From positions 55,620,633 through 55,684,632 of the forward strand of contig NC_079204.1 of assembly GCF_026745355.1 (NCBI RefSeq): DNA of 64,000 nt, written 5' to 3'. This stretch comes from Beta vulgaris subsp. vulgaris (Eukaryota; Streptophyta; Magnoliopsida; Caryophyllales; Amaranthaceae). The position numbers were made by a program, and so were the translations under genes. The notes beneath the pieces were generated by a model. That model did not search any database. It had not been told where the DNA came from and was given only the letters and a program-made list of their open reading frames with translations. This document shows positions 23,501-32,325 of the stretch, in pieces. Within the stretch, counting starts at the first letter, position 1, and each line of letters begins with the position of its first letter.

Positions 23501-26500
23501 AAGGTTAGTTTTGCTATATCCATTTCTTTTATTCAGTAACAACTTGTTTTTTTTTTAATTCATATGAGTCACGAAGACAGTACAAAGTACAAAGTAGGAG
23601 AGGGAGGATTCAAACTTGTGAGGCTTTGACCTATCATTCACAGCATCTCAATCTTAACCACTAGATCAAGACATCCTTGATAGTAACTACTTATTTGTGA
23701 TAGTGTTAATACTATTTTTGTTGACTGAACTTAATACCATAACTTATTAGTACTTATTTTTTCAGTTCCTATACCAAGTTGGAAGTTATTTTGATTTGTA
23801 GAGATCATCTTACTGAGAAAAGTTCTCATTCTTTGAACCAAAATCTAACAATCAACCTTAGGGGAATCTTGCATTGAGGTTAATGCATTAAATTTATGAT
23901 AGTCTTAATTATTATTAGGTCATCAGTAATCTTTCTAGCTCTACAGATATCTCTCATACAACTTACAAGATTGTCATAGTTTCATCTTGTTCTAGTATCA
24001 GAACAGTGATGGTCCTCTGTTGTGTCCATTAGTCATGGAGGGGTCGTCCGTGAGGAGCTAGCTGCAAGGAAACAAACGTGAACTATCCTCGGGGGGATGC
24101 GAGGAAACCTCCTTTACGCTCAAGTCAGTATTGTGGCCGCTGAGGATTTAGATATCAGATAAAGTAGAGAGATAAGGAGAGAAAGTAGTATGTAGTATGT
24201 ACCTGCGAAATAGTACCACTTGGCTGTTTATAGGAGCTATTCCTCTGATAGATCACAGACACCTTGACGAGTCCGCTAACATACTTGGGTTATAATTATA
24301 CCCATATACATCTTAAAATCAAACGGTACATGGAGTAACTCGTCGATCTAAATGTTAAATTTTTTTAAAAAAAAAACTGGCTGGATGGAAAAAGAATAAG
24401 AAACAGAACATATACAAAATCTAGCAATAATATGTTACTGAATAAATCTGCTTGCCGCAGTGGTAGGCTTGCTTTTCTCAGATCCGAAGACACAGAAGTC
24501 TCCGATTCGACTACCTGTGTAACATTTTTTTTTTGTTACTTTTTGTTCATTCTCTAATTTCTTTTTTCCTTTTTCTTTTTTCTTTTTTTTTGCCCTTTTT
24601 CTTTAATTTTCCGTATGCTCTAATCTTTTCCATCTTCCACTGTTGCACTTGTAAATTTAAACAATATAACTCTCTCATAATGTAAGTATAAAAAGAATAT
24701 AGTATTATGAACCATATAATAATAATATAGTATCGTATTTTTAAAAGGATTATAAGTGTAGTTTACGTGAACTATATTCTAACTTCTAGTATTATGAACC
24801 GTTATTTGATTAGTTATCTTACGTTACCCCTAATTGAAAATCCTATCTCCGCCACTTGATGTGAGTTATATATACTCTTTACACTCCTCCTCAATTTACC
24901 ACAAGAAATCATTGTTAGTATAATGCTGCTGATTTATTCTTTATGCAAAACATGAAAACAGATACAGAATTGGGCACATGGCTTATTCACCAAACGCCAG
25001 AGTTCATCATCGAACCAGATAATGACGGAGATACACCTTTGGATGAAGCATTTAGTGTTGGTGCTACATGGTTTATAGAAGAAATTCTGAAAAAATATCC
25101 TCCAATATTCGATCGTGCACCTTTATGTTGGGTGAGAGCATGTGAGTATGGTAGATATGAAACACTTAAATCATTCATCACAAATTATCCAAGAGATTTT
25201 AGAGAACTATGCATACAAGTGGAGGACTCACCTTTACATCATATCAACAGACTTCGAAGTTTAAAAGAGTATGAGTCATTTCTTAACATATCAGACATGA
25301 AAGGTCTTATCAACCTTCAAGATTCTGAAAAGAATACACCTTTGCACAAAGCTATAGAGAAACATAACATACATTTGACAGAAGCATTACTTGGCTTGGA
25401 AAAAATAAACTACACAATCGAAAATAAGGAGGGGAAAACAGCCATGGACATGTTGGCCGAAAAATGCAATGGTGGTGATGTTATAATTAGATGGGTATGG
25501 TTTCTTGTTTCGAAATCTTTTCTAATCTCAGATAATCTGTTATACTCCCTCCGCTCTTTATTAGTTTACCAGTATTCTTTTTTGCGATGTCCCCTATTAG
25601 TTTACCTTTTTTTTTCTATTTTTGGAATGGGGCCACTAACTTTTCATCACAAATACATTCAACTTTAATATAAAATAATAGTTTTTCTTTCTATGACCCA
25701 CAACATTATTTCTTCTAAAACTCTTTGCAAAAAGAAGGGGTAAATTAATAAAGATCGGAAGGAGTAAAATGCATGACTTATTGTTCTTGTTTCAAAATAG
25801 TTGCACAATTTGCTTTTTCACGTACTCCAATGTGCTTATTTGAACATTAATATCTCTAATTGCGTATAAATAAAAAATATAAAAGTTGATATTTGAAAGA
25901 CTCGTACTTATACGAATTTAACAAGATCCAATTTGACTAATGCTTGTCAAAGTTGATTGATCAATAGTGTCCTTATGTTAAATGGTGCAACTATTTTGAA
26001 ACGGATATAATAATTGGCTTTGTTTTAACACCTACACTCTTAACCATTTCTTGTGAAACATTACATTATAGGATGCGATGTGCCAAAGGATCGGAATCAA
26101 TCCAAGGATAAATACATCATTCTTTCAGCAACGCACTGATTTACTAGAAGTGCGAAATTCGCTTTTCGTGGTGGCGGCTTTGATAGCTACCATTACATTC
26201 GCTGCTGGATTTACTCTCCCTGGTGGATTGAATCAAAACACCGGAGAAGCAATGATGGCGACGAAGGCGGCTTTCTTAGTGTTTTTGATGGCTAATACAC
26301 TAGGCATGTGTACTTCCACATTGGTGTTGATATGCCTTATATGGTCCTTAGTCCATGATAAATCTTCCGAGGTTCCGCTGCTATTAATTGAAAAAAGCAT
26401 GTATTTACTCATGGTAGCAATTTGCTCCACCTTATTGGCTTTTATGACTGGAGTGTTTGTTACTATATCCCCACAGAACTTATGGCCAACCATTGTTGTT

Positions 26501-27361
26501 ATCATCATGTGCTCTCTCATTGGAATTTTGGTTGAAAGGAATCTATTGCAAAAAGTCTTAAGGATTCGTCCAACAAAACCAGTGACGGAGCACCAACAAC
26601 ATAGGATCTTTCGGTAAGCTTTAAGTAGATTAGAATATCTAACATAATTTTATGTACTTCCTCCGTTTTATATTACCCGCTACACTTCTCAATTCACGGA
26701 CTCTTAGGCAATTTTTGGAGAAGAGAAAGGTAGAGAGTAAAAAGAAAAGGGACCCATGTGAGAGGAGAGAGATAGAGAGAGTTTATTGTCCAAAAAGGAA
26801 GTGTAGCAAGTAATGTGAAACTTCTCACAATGAAAAGTGTAGCGAGTATTATGAAATGGAGGAAGTATATCAATACGTTATGAAATAAGTGAAAACAGTT
26901 GTCTATTTTATGTGAGAGCTTTTTGAGAGAATCATTTCATTCATCATACACTCGGGTGTACCATGTGCATGTAAGCATGATACACTCAAGACCAATTTTG
27001 CTCATTTGGAACTCTGTTTTTTTTTTTTTTTACTATATTTTGCTCATTTGGATGTTTTTAAATAAGCAATGAGCAAAAAATTAGCATTGGGTGTATCATA
27101 CTCACGGTACGCCCTGGTGTATGATACTTTTTTAGATGAAGTATATCTAATCAAATAAGGTATCAAGAAATATTAATTCTGCTATGTTTTTTTTTTTTCT
27201 TCGAAAAAGTGTATAGAAAAAAAAACTAAAAATCTACTTGTATATGTGTGTATTGCAGGGGTGTATCAATTGTGAATGCTTGCTTAGCCTTCGTAAAAAA
27301 ACTTCAATTCCAACGGATAAGGAAGAATGAAGAACATGAGGAGACTTCGAACCTTGTCTGA
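17536..27361 (+). CDS. Ankyrin repeat protein with C-terminal PGG membrane domain, gene 1 (complete, six exons)
   Basis: Exons: 17536-18154, 21381-22037, 22892-23503, 24962-25494, 26072-26613 and 27259-27361. All junctions are GT-AG, the frame is open throughout, and the product is 1021 aa. Exon 1 carries ankyrin repeats ([30 protein letters not shown]). Exons 2 and 3 encode related modules, each with a WPF motif and more ankyrin-like helices. Exon 4 has further repeats ([20 protein letters not shown]). Exon 5 encodes the PGG domain: LPGG at about residue 857 in the first of four predicted membrane spans. The last exon gives a charged tail. This is the ITN1/ACD6-like family of plant membrane ankyrin proteins linked to stress and defence; the precise role is unknown. 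At about 1020 aa it is clearly longer than usual (about 550-700). Gene 2 confirms every boundary. Confidence 0.88.
18292..18665. mobile_element. hAT-type GC-rich element in intron 1 of ankyrin gene 1
   Basis: The ends TAGACCTGGGCATGG and (reverse complement) TAGAGGTGGGCATGG match at 13 of 15. The 8-bp flanks GGAATGGG and AGAATGGG match at 7 of 8. The interior is full of GGGCC/GGCCC words. Intron 1 of gene 2 has no such insert at the matching place (about 45585). Confidence 0.7.
19176..19381 (+). mobile_element. tRNA-derived SINE, family 1 copy c (full length)
   Basis: Begins AAGGATAAGAGTTAGGTC, with A-box-like TAGGTCAAGTGAGTAGAGC and B box GGGTTCGATC, and ends in an A tail. A perfect 16-bp target duplication, ACAAATGCTCATGTAT, is at 19160-19175 and 19382-19397. 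It lies in intron 1 of ankyrin gene 1. Confidence 0.88.
19431..19890 (+). repeat. Intron-1 segment duplicated at 63541-64000
   Basis: From CTAAGGGTGTACATTTGATG onward this part of intron 1 matches the last 460 bases of the window with only scattered differences. It shows that sequence belonging to ankyrin intron 1 also exists at the third locus. Confidence 0.85.
20342..21040 (+). repeat. Degenerate minisatellite, GAGTAACCTCATTTATTCATA-type unit
   Basis: About 25 irregular copies of a 24-30 bp unit built on AGTAACC(T/C)CATTTATTCATACG fill some 700 bases of intron 1 of ankyrin gene 1. No such array is seen in intron 1 of gene 2. Confidence 0.8.
22045..22311. mobile_element. Stowaway MITE in intron 2 of ankyrin gene 1
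   Basis: The ends CTCTCTCCGTGACTCCGTCCC and GGGACGGAGGGAG are inverted and flanked by TA (22043-22044, 22312-22313). It starts only seven bases after the exon 2 boundary. Confidence 0.8.
22332..22424. mobile_element. Stowaway MITE, short foldback
   Basis: 93 bp. The arms CTTCCTCCGTTCCATAATAA and (reverse complement) CTTCATCCGTTCCATAATAA are almost perfectly inverted, with TA flanks. Confidence 0.85.
22504..22760. mobile_element. Stowaway MITE
   Basis: The ends CTTCCTCCGTTTCTTTTTAC and (reverse complement) CTTCCTCTGTTTCTTTTTAC are inverted, with TA flanks. Three Stowaway elements in a row thus make up most of intron 2. Confidence 0.85.
23546..23681 (-). mobile_element. tRNA-derived SINE, family 4, in intron 3 of ankyrin gene 1
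   Basis: On the minus strand it has an A-box-like TGATCTAGTGGTTAAG, a B-box-like AGTTTGAATCCTCC and an A tail. The flanks AGTAACAACTT (23535-23545) and AGTAACTACTT (23682-23692) differ by one base. Confidence 0.7.
24440..24533 (+). mobile_element. tRNA-derived short SINE, family 5
   Basis: Contains an A-box-like TTGCCGCAGTGGTAGGC and a B-box-like CCGATTCGACTACC, followed by a T-rich end. Possible 7-bp flanks TGTTACT lie at 24433-24439 and 24534-24540. Confidence 0.5.
25545..25764. mobile_element. Stowaway MITE in intron 4 of ankyrin gene 1
   Basis: Ends CTCCCTCCGCTCTTTATTAG and CGGAAGGAG, flanked by TA. Intron 4 of gene 2 reads CTATTATAAAATGCAT at the same place (about 53997), the empty site with a single TA. 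Confidence 0.85.
26657..26865. mobile_element. Stowaway MITE in intron 5 of ankyrin gene 1
   Basis: Inverted ends CTTCCTCCGTTTTATATTAC and (reverse complement) CTTCCTCCATTTCATAATAC, flanked by TA. The matching intron of gene 2 is only 256 bases long and lacks it. Confidence 0.8.
26941..27127. mobile_element. Foldback MITE, class undetermined, in intron 5
   Basis: Long inverted arms: TCATACACTCGGGTGTACCAT on the left against TCATACACCAGGGCGTACCGT read from the right. A central spacer separates a repeated GCTCATTTGGA. A clear target duplication was not found. Confidence 0.55.
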
Positions 27362-28032
27362 AACATAAATGTGAGCAAACTAGCAAACTATCATAAAATG
27401 GAGATGTCGATAATATTATATCTGCGGCTGAGATGCTATGTAAAGGTCTCTTTATACTTTTTTTTCGTTCTTAAACAAGTGTTATACTGTTACATTGTTA
27501 GTTTGACATTATTTAGCAATTAATTTTAACTCTATTTTCTTGTTATATATAAAGAAAAAATATAATTATGTAAGATATTGTTAGATTTGTCTCGATGTAT
27601 ACTTTCATAATATTAAATTTTTTATAATATTTACTTGTGCAAAATCAAAGATATTAATGAAATAAGTGCATTGGGGGACACACATCTTGGAGTTGAACTC
27701 GAGCTCGCTCGTATATACTAACCCCGATTCTAAATAAGTGTAACAAAGAGAAGTGATCTATCTACACACAAATACACAATTAAAGGTTTGTAGAGAGAAA
27801 ATGTTTGAGACCACACTTATTATGGTAAAAGAAAATTAATTAAAATAAAACAAACTGATTAACACAATTAACCTATCACCAACACCACTGCCACCATGAT
27901 GTCCGTCCTTTCATGAAATCGGATGTTAGAACTAACATGGCTGCCAGAGTTTTTGGAATCGAACGCCATATCTACAACTGTTAGAGATGGAGAAAGGCGT
28001 GATGGAGGAGGCGAGAGAAGATGGAGTTGGAG
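27362..28032. other. 3' flank of ankyrin gene 1
   Basis: Matches the region after gene 2 in part (around 27590-27680 against 55735-55815). Otherwise AT-rich with no feature recognised. Confidence 0.5.
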
Positions 28033-28035
28033 GAA

Positions 28036-28289
28036 GGGCCTGTTCTCCCCAACTTATTTTCAGTTCAGTTCAATTCAGTTCAGTTCAGTTCAATTCAGAT
28101 CAGTTCAGTTCAGTTCAGTTCAGACCAGTTCAGTTTAGTTCAGCTCTTGACAATACTTTTACTCTCACATGTCACTATTCATTTCAGTTCAGTTCAGTTC
28201 AATTCAGTTCAGATCAGTTCAGTTCAGTTCAATTCAGTTCAGATCAGTTCAGTTCAGTTCAGCTGTTTTATGCCGAAGAGAACAGGCCC
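28036..28289. mobile_element. Tourist-like (PIF/Harbinger) MITE with TTCAG repeats
   Basis: The ends GGGCCTGTTCTC and (reverse complement) GGGCCTGTTCTC are identical over 12 bases. The flanking triplet GAA is at 28033-28035 and 28290-28292. The interior is mostly TCAGTTCAGTTCAATTCAG, which is open in all frames and yields spurious SVQFSS proteins. The subterminal parts match the larger element at 30312-31473 in reverse order. Confidence 0.8.
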
Positions 28290-28343
28290 GAAGAGGATAA
28301 GGAGGAAAAGAGGGAGAGGAGGAAAGAAAAGGAGAGGAGTAGG

Positions 28344-29073
28344 CAGGCTCGGCTAAGGCCCTGTGCAGGGTGAGCGCCCGCACAGGGCCCCGCCTGCATA
28401 TGGGCCCTATATGTTGTTTGCGTATATTACCGTATTGCTGCAATAATGTTGCAAGATGTTTGAATTGGCTTAGCGGTGGTAGCCGCAAAGTGAATCTCGG
28501 GAGTTTGATTTCAATTGATGTCGAGTTTGATACCCAACCCCGTCACGCTGTTCCACTTTTTTTTTCTTTTGCCTTTTGTTTTATTTTGTCAGCCAACCAC
28601 TTCTTCTCAACTTTTGCTTTTTGTTTTATTTTGTCCAACAACCCTTTTCCACTTCTTTTGTTCTTTTATATCTTCTAAAGTAGATATTTTCATATCCAAT
28701 TGGAACAAAGTTTTATGACATTCTCCCTTAAACTTGTCATGGAAATGTTAATATTAGTCTATACGTGACACATTTATCCTTTAAAAAAAATCAAGAACAT
28801 ATTTTCCATTTTACCACATTGCATTCTATATATATTTGTAATTTATTTTTCCAACTTTAAAGTTGTTATAAATGGTACACTTTGTTTATAAAAGCAAGAA
28901 AAACGCTTCTATATATTTTGATATAACAAAGTATACAACTAATATTATTTATTAATCAAGATGATTCTGTATTCTAAAATAAGAATGTTAATATGTTATT
29001 TTAATATCGTAATCTTATAGGGGTCTAATCTTAAATTTTGCACAGGACCCCCGTTTTCTATGAGACGGCCCTG
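28344..29073. mobile_element. hAT-type non-autonomous element
   Basis: A perfect 8-bp target duplication GGAGTAGG is at 28336-28343 and 29074-29081. The ends CAGGCTCGGCT and (reverse complement) CAGGGCCGTCT match at 8 of 11. Both subterminal parts carry GCACAGGGCCC-type words. There is no transposase. Confidence 0.8.
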
Positions 29074-29081
29074 GGAGTAGG

Positions 29082-29637
29082 ATAAATCTAGAGAAGATGT
29101 GATAACCATGAATCCGTGATGGTAGGAAGAAGGTTTTTAAAATCGAACGTCGATGGTGTCAGGCTGGATATGAGAGATATGGAGATGAGAGAGGTGTGGG
29201 CGTTTGGTATCGGGCCGGTAGTGGCCTGGTGGTGTCAGGTTGGTGCTGGTGATGGCGTCCAGTTGTTGGCTTGAGTTGAGGAGAGAGGGGGTTGGGTGGG
29301 TTTAGAGAGGGTGAGTGGATTGAGAGAAAGGTGGTTGAGATGAGAGAGAGGATTTGGTAGTACAGTTTGATTAATTAATATTATTTAGGTTGGTTGAGAT
29401 AAATTAATTATAGGTTATGTTATATGCAATCCTTAATACACTACTTAAAATGGAAATAAGTTGTGAATTTATGGAAAAATTTTGCATCAACCGATGTAAT
29501 AAATGACCAATTTATGCAACTTATTTCCATTTTTAGCTTCTTATATACAGCCCTTAGGGCTGCATATAGCTTTTTCCATTAATTATTAAGTTGTTGGGGG
29601 ATTTAAATGATGATATTTCTATAGTATATTTTTTTAA
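29082..29637. other. Purine-rich intergenic DNA plus a possible small foldback
   Basis: GA-rich DNA up to about 29380. At about 29418-29572 lies a foldback with arms TATATGCAATCCTTA / TATATGCAGCCCTAA and AAATGGAAATAAGTTG, probably a small MITE. No gene seen. Confidence 0.4.
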
Positions 29638-30127
29638 GGATAAATCGCATCTTACCACCTAGACTTTTCACTTTTTTAGAAACTCCCACCTTAATGAATT
29701 TTTTTTATAAATTTCCACCTACCATTTTCAATTTTATTAAAAACTCCCACCACTTAACGATTTTTGTAAAATTCCATTAACAAAACCATTAAATGGGTCC
29801 CTCGTATACATTTTGTTAACAAAATCAAACTTGAAATAGTTGCAAGTCTTTCCAAATAGTTATAATTCGTTCCAAACTTGCTCCAAAATTGTTGAGATTT
29901 TGCCCTTAAATTGATGAAATTGACTTTGATTTCAGCGTAAATTAATAATAAAATGCATATATGAGGTCTACTTAACGGTTTTGTTAACGGAATTTAACAC
30001 AAATCGTTAAGTGGTGGGAGTTTTTAATAAAATTGTAAATGGTAGGTGGAAATTTATAAAAAAAATTCATTAAGGTGGGAGTTTCTAAAAACATGAAAAG
30101 TTTAGGTGGTTTTGAACAAAAAAATCC
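29638..30127. mobile_element. Mutator-type foldback MITE with long arms
   Basis: Arms of about 150 bases: GGATAAATCGCATCTTACCAC and (from the right) GGATTTTTTTGTTCAAAACCAC, then ACTCCCACC shared further in. The 9-bp target duplication TTTTTTTAA is at 29629-29637 and 30128-30136. Non-coding. Confidence 0.8.
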
Positions 30128-30311
30128 TTTTTTTAATGTATGTCAGTTGGGCGGGATGAGTGCAGAGGACGGTCGTCCCTCCATACCTGCACTTGCCTAA
30201 AAAATATATCCCCATATCCGTCCCACCACCCATTGTGGGGGAAGTTTCCACACCTAACTTCGCCGTAAAGAGTACGTATATAAAACCATCTTCATCCCAC
30301 CACCCACGTAA

Positions 30312-31239
30312 GGGTCTGTTGTCTTTGGCATAAAACAGCTGAACTGAACTTATTGGAGCTGAACTGAACTGAACTTATTGGAGCTGAACTGAACTGATCT
30401 GAACTGAACTGAACTGAATTGAATTAAATTAAATTGAATTAAATTGAATGTAATAAATATATAGATAATATTTTAAACAATAATAATATGAATATTAAAT
30501 AATAATTATAATGATAAGTAATAATAATGAATAATAATAATAACAATAGTATTTTGGATATTTTTAAATGATAGTTATAAATAAATAATATTAATAATCA
30601 TAAATTAATAATAATAATAATTAATGATAATAATGATAATTAATAATAATTATTTTATATTATTTTTATTAATATATTAATACTTGTATGATATATAATA
30701 ACAATAATATCTAAAAAGTAAATTAATATTACTATTTTAATAATTAGATTTAATAATATAAAAATATTTAGTAATAAAAATAATGATTGGGTTGGACCGC
30801 GAAAATTACATCATAAACCGTCTTGACGAGATTTGATTGGTTTATGGGCTAAAAAAAGTGGGTTTATTTGTGCTTTGACCTAAACCATGTTCCTCCTAGA
30901 GGTGATCATTTTGGCCCGGCCCTGCCCGTTTTTGGGCCGGGTTTTGGGCAGAATTTTTCGGCCCGCGGGCCGGGCCGGGCTCGGTCGTTTTTTTTTTGTT
31001 TTTGGACGGGCTTTGGGCAAGCTAAAAACGACTTTTTAGTCTATTTTTTGGCCCGCAAAAGCCCGCTAAGCCCGGCCCGAAATAGCGGGCTTTGGACACA
31101 AAAATTCGGCCCGAATTTAGGCCCGACCCGGCCAATGGGCAAATTTTTTTGGCCTCGGCCCGGCCCGAACCCGGCCCGGTAATAATGAATAAAGCTATAA
31201 TAAACAAAATAATATATAGAAACAATAATAATAATAATA

Positions 31240-31275
<36 letters not shown>

Positions 31276-31473
31276 ATAGTAATGATATATATTTAAATAA
31301 TAATAATGATAATAATAATAATATTAATAATAATAATAATAGTAATTAGTAAAATTATACCAACATAATAATAATATTTAACAAAATGGTTATAAAGGAA
31401 TGGAGCTGAACTGAACTGAACTGATTGGAGCTGAACTGAACTGAACTGAAAATAAGTTGGGGAGAACAGGCCT
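30312..31473. mobile_element. Large Tourist-like element related to 28036-28289
   Basis: The ends GGGTCTGTTGTCTTTGGC and (reverse complement) AGGCCTGTTCTCCCCAAC, with subterminal CTGAACTGAA repeats, mirror the element at 28036. The flanking triplet TAA is at 30309-30311 and 31474-31476. The inside is AT-rich with AAT microsatellites. At about 30894-31184 it holds a GC-rich hAT-like block that starts TAGAGGTGATCA. Confidence 0.75.
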
Positions 31474-31827
31474 TAAGTATTAACAACTAATTCTTACCTG
31501 CTCGAACTATCCTCCCAAACACATTATGTCAATACCTGCCACAATATAATATAGTCAAAAGAAAAAAAATTATATCTAATCAATACTAAATCTTATATTG
31601 AAGGAGAATATTTAACAATTATGTAATTACAATTAAAAAAACAATTTAAGATGAAAATTACCTTCAATATAGCATATTTTATATGAAAACCATATGACGA
31701 AAACAATTTATCTTATTCATTAGAAGTCTATGAAGGCGAAGTGAAACGGGCAGAGATGGAGCAAAAGTGTGAAACGAGTACGGATGGGACAGATATAACA
31801 TAAGATTCACACCCGCTCCACCATGTA

Positions 31828-32061
31828 CTCCGTCAGTTTCTTTTTAATCTATACACTTTCTTTTTTAATCCGTTTCTTTTTAATCTACACACTGTTGTTT
31901 TTTCAATTTTTGGTAACATCTACATTCTTCTCTTTTTCCACATATGTCAATCACTTTTTAATATTTTAACCCATTCTTTTGTATCTCTCTCCACCTTTTG
32001 TATTTCCTCCTTTGTTACTTCTCTCCCAAAGCGAAATGAGTAAATAATGAAATGGAAGGAG
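31828..32061. mobile_element. Stowaway MITE upstream of L2HGDH
   Basis: Ends CTCCGTCAGTTTCTTTTTAA and ...AAATGGAAGGAG with TA flanks. It lies about 270 bases before the original L2HGDH start codon. Confidence 0.6.
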
Positions 32062-32325
32062 TATTATTTGCGGGTACGATTTTCTGCCCCATCCCCCAAC
32101 CAAATCTGGACTTAATGGGCGGGTCTCCAACTTAACAAGCTCGACTGACATTCCTACGACTCTACGAGTGGGGAAGAGGGGAATTTCCGAATTTAGGAAT
32201 CTCATTTTACAACAAGGGCGAAAATCGAGTTCTTGTATCAATTTCCACATGAGCACCAATCGTACGATTATAAATTGTTCACAATCCGTCGTCAGAGAAG
32301 CAGAAAGAAGACAAGATAATCCAAG

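Noticed and set aside
27987..28373. Open frames rich in SVQFSS/QFSSDQ on several frames
   Set aside because: They are translations of the TTCAGTTCAG repeat in a Tourist-like MITE; the same peptide pattern appears in all frames and no start context or domain supports a gene.
31022..31225. Frames encoding Gly/Pro/Arg-rich peptides in GC-rich DNA (also 30868-31182, 18263-18514)
   Set aside because: They come from GGGCCGGGC-type repeats of hAT-like elements; composition explains their length.
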